Shown here piece by piece: positions 5,994-8,729 of a DNA stretch of 8,729 bases. Made by a program: the position numbers and the translations under genes. Origin of the DNA: CAYHOI01 sp964358175 (lineage in GTDB: Bacteria > Margulisbacteria > Riflemargulisbacteria > GWF2-35-9); assembly GCA_964358175.1 (NCBI GenBank), contig CAYHOI010000080.1, forward strand, positions 1-8,729. The letters run 5' to 3'. Every line of letters starts with the position of its first letter. Position 1 is the first letter of the stretch. The notes beneath the pieces are model-generated. The model had not been told where the DNA came from and did not search any database. It was given only the letters and a program-made list of their open reading frames with translations.

Positions 5994-7121
5994 ATGAATA
6001 CGTCTAAAATTCTTCTTTTTTTTCTCATGGTCATCGGATGCCTGACCTTGGCGGTTCCGAAATTTGATGTCGGACTCTGTGGTGGGACGATGTTTCCTAA
6101 CCATGACTTGTTGGCGACACAAACCTTTGCTTCGAACTTTTACTGGCAGGGTGTGATTGGATTTGTGGACGACAGCGGCTGGGAGGCGAGGGGAGAGTTA
6201 GGATGGTATCGTGATACAAGCCATTATAGTCTGTCCGATATCGCGAAAAATCTCCGAATCAACGTGAAGCCGTTATGTGCCTCTCTCATTTACAATTTTA
6301 GGGGAGGAATTATTCAACCTTACGTTGGCATCGGCGTGGGGGGATACTTTTATGATATTTTGGATGACATCTATTCGTATGAATCCGGCTTTAAGCTTGG
6401 AGGTCATCTGTTAGGTGGCATTCGGTTAAGAGTTAGCGATACATTCTATCTTGCCGCTGAATATTGCCAGCGCTATGTGCCCCAAGTCTTTTTTCCTTCG
6501 GAACAGAATTTTGATTTAGCAACGATCACATTAGGCGGGCTTTTCGAATTTCCCATGCAAATTGAGTCTGCCGAGGGACAATCTGCCTCTTACAAATACA
6601 CCCGCGAACAAGAAGACCTTTTGATTCAGATCGAACAAGTTCAAACCGAAATGACAGAACTCAAAACCAAACAAGACAGGCTTGAAGCAAGAGTGGATGC
6701 CTTTTACGAAAAAAATGATCTAGACGAGAATAGTGCCGAATTTGCTGCTGAGTTGCGAAAAATAAAATATTGGGAGTTAAAAATTAAGGATATCGATGAG
6801 AAAATTCTGTTGGCTAAGAAAGAATTAAAGGATCTTCAGGATCAATGGTTGAAGATTAGACGTGATAATGAGCCTGTGGAGACCCATGTGGTCTATCTGG
6901 AGAAAAATTATGCGACTTCCCCATATGGGGTTCATGCTCATCGGGGTTATTTTATGCGTCACCCGTCTCCCTATGTTTATCGCTTTAATACGGTAGAAAT
7001 CCAACCGAACCCACCGATTATTGTTGTAAATCCCCCTGCGCCAACCACGGAAGAAAAAGAAGAATTCGCCAAGAAGAAACAAGCCATTTTAGAAGAGCTC
7101 AAAAGCCGAAAGGCAAAATAA
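5994..7121 (+). CDS. Outer-membrane beta-barrel protein with C-terminal coiled coil
   Basis: I see three parts in this 375-residue protein. A signal peptide (about 1-20) has a KILLFFLMVIG core. Next comes a barrel (about 24-186) with eight likely beta-strands of alternating hydrophobic residues; the last, ATITLGGLFEF, ends in Phe like the BamA-recognised beta-signal. Then a long coiled coil (about 203-290, EQEDLLIQIEQ and heptad-like runs) leads to a Pro-rich segment and a highly charged tail (351-375). The layout recalls OmpA: a small barrel plus a periplasmic domain, but there is no OmpA peptidoglycan-binding motif. Residues 13-16 (VIGC) also fit a loose lipobox, so lipid modification at Cys16 is an alternative to cleavage near Ala20. 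I do not recognise a named family. The start at 5994 is chosen from the signal peptide and the promoter position; no Shine-Dalgarno is evident. Confidence 0.75.
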   Translation: MNTSKILLFFLMVIGCLTLAVPKFDVGLCGGTMFPNHDLLATQTFASNFYWQGVIGFVDDSGWEARGELGWYRDTSHYSLSDIAKNLRINVKPLCASLIYNFRGGIIQPYVGIGVGGYFYDILDDIYSYESGFKLGGHLLGGIRLRVSDTFYLAAEYCQRYVPQVFFPSEQNFDLATITLGGLFEFPMQIESAEGQSASYKYTREQEDLLIQIEQVQTEMTELKTKQDRLEARVDAFYEKNDLDENSAEFAAELRKIKYWELKIKDIDEKILLAKKELKDLQDQWLKIRRDNEPVETHVVYLEKNYATSPYGVHAHRGYFMRHPSPYVYRFNTVEIQPNPPIIVVNPPAPTTEEKEEFAKKKQAILEELKSRKAK

Positions 7122-7135
7122 TGGTTTGAAAATAG

Positions 7136-8698
7136 TTAACTGATCTGTTTGAGGCTGATTTGCCAGGCGTTTTTTATTTTCGCCGAAGCTGGGAAATTGA
7201 GATGAAGTCCCTCGAGTTGTTGTGAAAATTCGTGAACCCTTTTCATATTTCCTTCGCAGAGGGCAGTAACAATCCCACCTGCAAAGCTTCTAGCCATTTC
7301 TTCGGCAATAGCGGGTTGTTCAGGATGAGTCTCATACAGAACCGCCAACACTTCTATTTCGGTGTAGCAGGCGAGTGCCTCTCCGAGTTCACCCAATAAG
7401 GTAGAAAGATTTCGTTGAACGTAGGCTCGGGCAACCAGGATATACTCGGAATCTGTGGCTTCATCCTGCATCCATTCCAACATGGTTTTTAGTCGATATA
7501 GGGCTACTTTTTGAAGGTTTTTTGCAAGATCAAGGGATAAATTCGCCATCATCTGAGTCAGAATTTCAAGCGGAAGTTTTAGTTCGGCCTGAAACCAACT
7601 ATCAACCAGTTGATCGATCCACCGTATCATGTCCGATAATCGTCCGGCTTTTCCCAGAGCGATCATTAAGAGTGGCCACTCTTCGAAGGGAAGGTCCGCG
7701 ACAAGTTCCATCGTATGGGCTGAAAGCCAAGCTTGTAAATGAGCCGGAATAACGGCATCTGTGATAATCCACTTTTGAATTGGTTTTTTCAAAATCCAAA
7801 CGTCTTTCCAGGCCGTACAAATGACTTCAGCTTGGGATAACAAAGATTTCAAATACTCAGCCTCCTGAGAGACTTGCAAAGCGTCTCCTTGACTGAGCCA
7901 CAAGTGAAGCCAATGGAGCCGAGTACACAGCAAGAGTTCAAACGCATTTTCAGCCGTTAACCGCGTTAACGGACGTTCAGCAGAGTAAGTGCGCAACAGT
8001 TGAAGTGTCCAAGGCGAAGTAAGGTCAGCGATGAGGTTAAGACATCCCAGTAGAAACATAACATCGTATAGGCAAAGTTCTTGTCGGGCATATTCCCAAT
8101 CATGCAAGAGAATCTCCCCTTTGTGCTCGAAGAGATTTCCGGGATGCAGGTCTCCATGCACAAACTCTTGATCGAGAAAGGGCAACACGGGTTCAAAGTT
8201 TTTTCTAAGGTACTCTAAGATGTCCAAAATAATGTCGAGTGGATCTTCTTCTTTGACGAGGCTAAGTAAACTTTCTTGAAATACCGGACTAAAAAGAGTG
8301 GAAGGTGGAAGCAGATGTGTAACGGGTGAAATCAAGGGAAGACGCGCGAAGATATGGCCAAATAAAGAAGCAAATCGCTCATCGCTTAAAAGGTTTACCT
8401 TTGCGAGAGTGAGCCCAACATGAGGATATAAGATTGAAAAGGTATCATCGCTCAGGGAGTCGAATTCATTCTGTTGGGTGCGAATGGGAAGAACGGTTGG
8501 AATTCCTAGTGTATTGGCTTCGTTTGCGACATGAATAGAGTGCAAGAGAGATTCACGCCGATCTGCTGGGAAATTAAAAAGCATGTAACGCTTTGAGCCC
8601 GAAAGTACTTCAAAAGCGCTAGTGGCTCTTAAGGGACAATGTTCGTAGGGAATGATCTGACTGTCTTCGGGAAGCTCCCAGGCCGAAAGAAGGCTCAC
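7136..8698 (-). CDS. APH/choline-kinase-like phosphotransferase with helical TPR-like C-terminal half
   Basis: The 520-residue product has an aminoglycoside/choline-kinase-type catalytic loop, HGDLHPGN (181-188), with Asp183 as the base and Asn188 as a metal ligand, and the Mg-binding segment LHDWEYA (198-204). Upstream, the N-lobe is divergent: where APH relatives carry the ATP-binding Lys (after a YxL strand) this protein reads RYMLFNF. Residues from about 290 onward are almost all helical. Two weakly similar units near the end (LYETHPEQPAIAEEMARSF and LHLNFPASAKIKNAWQISL) suggest degenerate TPR-like repeats. It is about 200 residues longer than usual single-domain members. Substrate unknown; a small alcohol, sugar or amino-alcohol is typical of the fold. 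GTG is preceded by GAGGG at six-base spacing and overlaps the previous gene's stop by four bases. Only 14 bases separate its stop from the convergent outer-membrane gene. Confidence 0.75.
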   Translation of the reverse strand: MSLLSAWELPEDSQIIPYEHCPLRATSAFEVLSGSKRYMLFNFPADRRESLLHSIHVANEANTLGIPTVLPIRTQQNEFDSLSDDTFSILYPHVGLTLAKVNLLSDERFASLFGHIFARLPLISPVTHLLPPSTLFSPVFQESLLSLVKEEDPLDIILDILEYLRKNFEPVLPFLDQEFVHGDLHPGNLFEHKGEILLHDWEYARQELCLYDVMFLLGCLNLIADLTSPWTLQLLRTYSAERPLTRLTAENAFELLLCTRLHWLHLWLSQGDALQVSQEAEYLKSLLSQAEVICTAWKDVWILKKPIQKWIITDAVIPAHLQAWLSAHTMELVADLPFEEWPLLMIALGKAGRLSDMIRWIDQLVDSWFQAELKLPLEILTQMMANLSLDLAKNLQKVALYRLKTMLEWMQDEATDSEYILVARAYVQRNLSTLLGELGEALACYTEIEVLAVLYETHPEQPAIAEEMARSFAGGIVTALCEGNMKRVHEFSQQLEGLHLNFPASAKIKNAWQISLKQIS

Positions 8699-8729
8699 AC
8701 ACGTCCCTCAGCAATTACCTTCACGATAT
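8695..8729 (-). CDS. C-terminal end of an upstream minus-strand gene (partial)
   Basis: Read on the minus strand from the window edge, an open frame gives IVKVIAEGRV followed by TGA (complement of 8695-8697). That stop overlaps the GTG start of the phosphotransferase gene as GTGA, the same type of overlap used in the left-hand operon. The frame also contains the Shine-Dalgarno of the next gene. Ten codons are too few to identify the protein, and its existence is inferred mainly from the overlap. Confidence 0.45.
   Translation of the reverse strand, partial: IVKVIAEGRV

Noticed and set aside
5790..6122. Minus-strand open frame of 110 codons across tRNA-His
   Set aside because: It covers the whole tRNA-His gene and the start of the outer-membrane protein gene. 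The GCRGFDSPHSP stretch is the usual artefact of translating a tRNA.
7119..7138. Terminator between the convergent outer-membrane and phosphotransferase genes
   Set aside because: Only 14 bases lie between the stops. Apart from the short palindrome GTTAAC there is no stem with a T-run.
7522..7820. Short open frames on both strands inside the phosphotransferase gene
   Set aside because: The long intact reading frame with kinase and helical-repeat features explains this region, and these frames show no motif or ribosome-binding site.

Overview
This 8.7 kb window looks like chromosomal DNA of a diderm (Gram-negative type) bacterium of moderate GC content. It encodes a secreted eight-strand outer-membrane beta-barrel, a SPOR-domain envelope protein and MreB. 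Both tRNA genes carry an encoded CCA end. I cannot assign a phylum from the sequence. Nothing here is a phage, plasmid or CRISPR locus.

Left part (about 70-4180, + strand): a compact five-gene operon begins at a good sigma-70-type promoter (TTGTAA, 17 bp, TATAAT). The order is a SPOR-domain membrane protein, mreB, a YgjP/SprT-like zinc metalloprotease, rlmN (23S rRNA/tRNA m2A methyltransferase) and a HAD phosphatase. Junctions are ATGA overlaps or gaps of 1-2 bases. Only the first gene has a strong Shine-Dalgarno, so the rest probably depend on translational coupling. The operon joins cell-shape and peptidoglycan functions to a ribosome-modification enzyme. mreC and mreD are not adjacent.

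Middle (about 4180-5990): a non-coding stretch holds a 99 bp element with long inverted arms, followed directly by tRNA-Ser(UGA). A visibly AT-richer minus-strand gene for an AAA_14/DUF4143 ATPase then lies between tRNA-Ser and tRNA-His(GUG), which looks like an accessory insertion between two tRNA genes. tRNA-His (minus) and the outer-membrane protein gene (plus) appear to diverge from overlapping promoters whose -35 hexamers share bases.

Right part (5994-8729): the outer-membrane protein has a signal peptide, an 8-strand barrel ending in a beta-signal, a long coiled coil and a charged tail, so it may connect the outer membrane to the periplasm. Convergent to it is a 520-residue protein with an APH/choline-kinase-type catalytic loop and a helical, TPR-like C-terminal half. 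Its GTG start overlaps by four bases the stop of another minus-strand gene that runs in from beyond the window.

I found no clear new multi-gene system. The best leads are the inverted element at 4281-4379, the kinase-plus-helical-repeat protein, the barrel-plus-coiled-coil protein and the divergent promoter pair.
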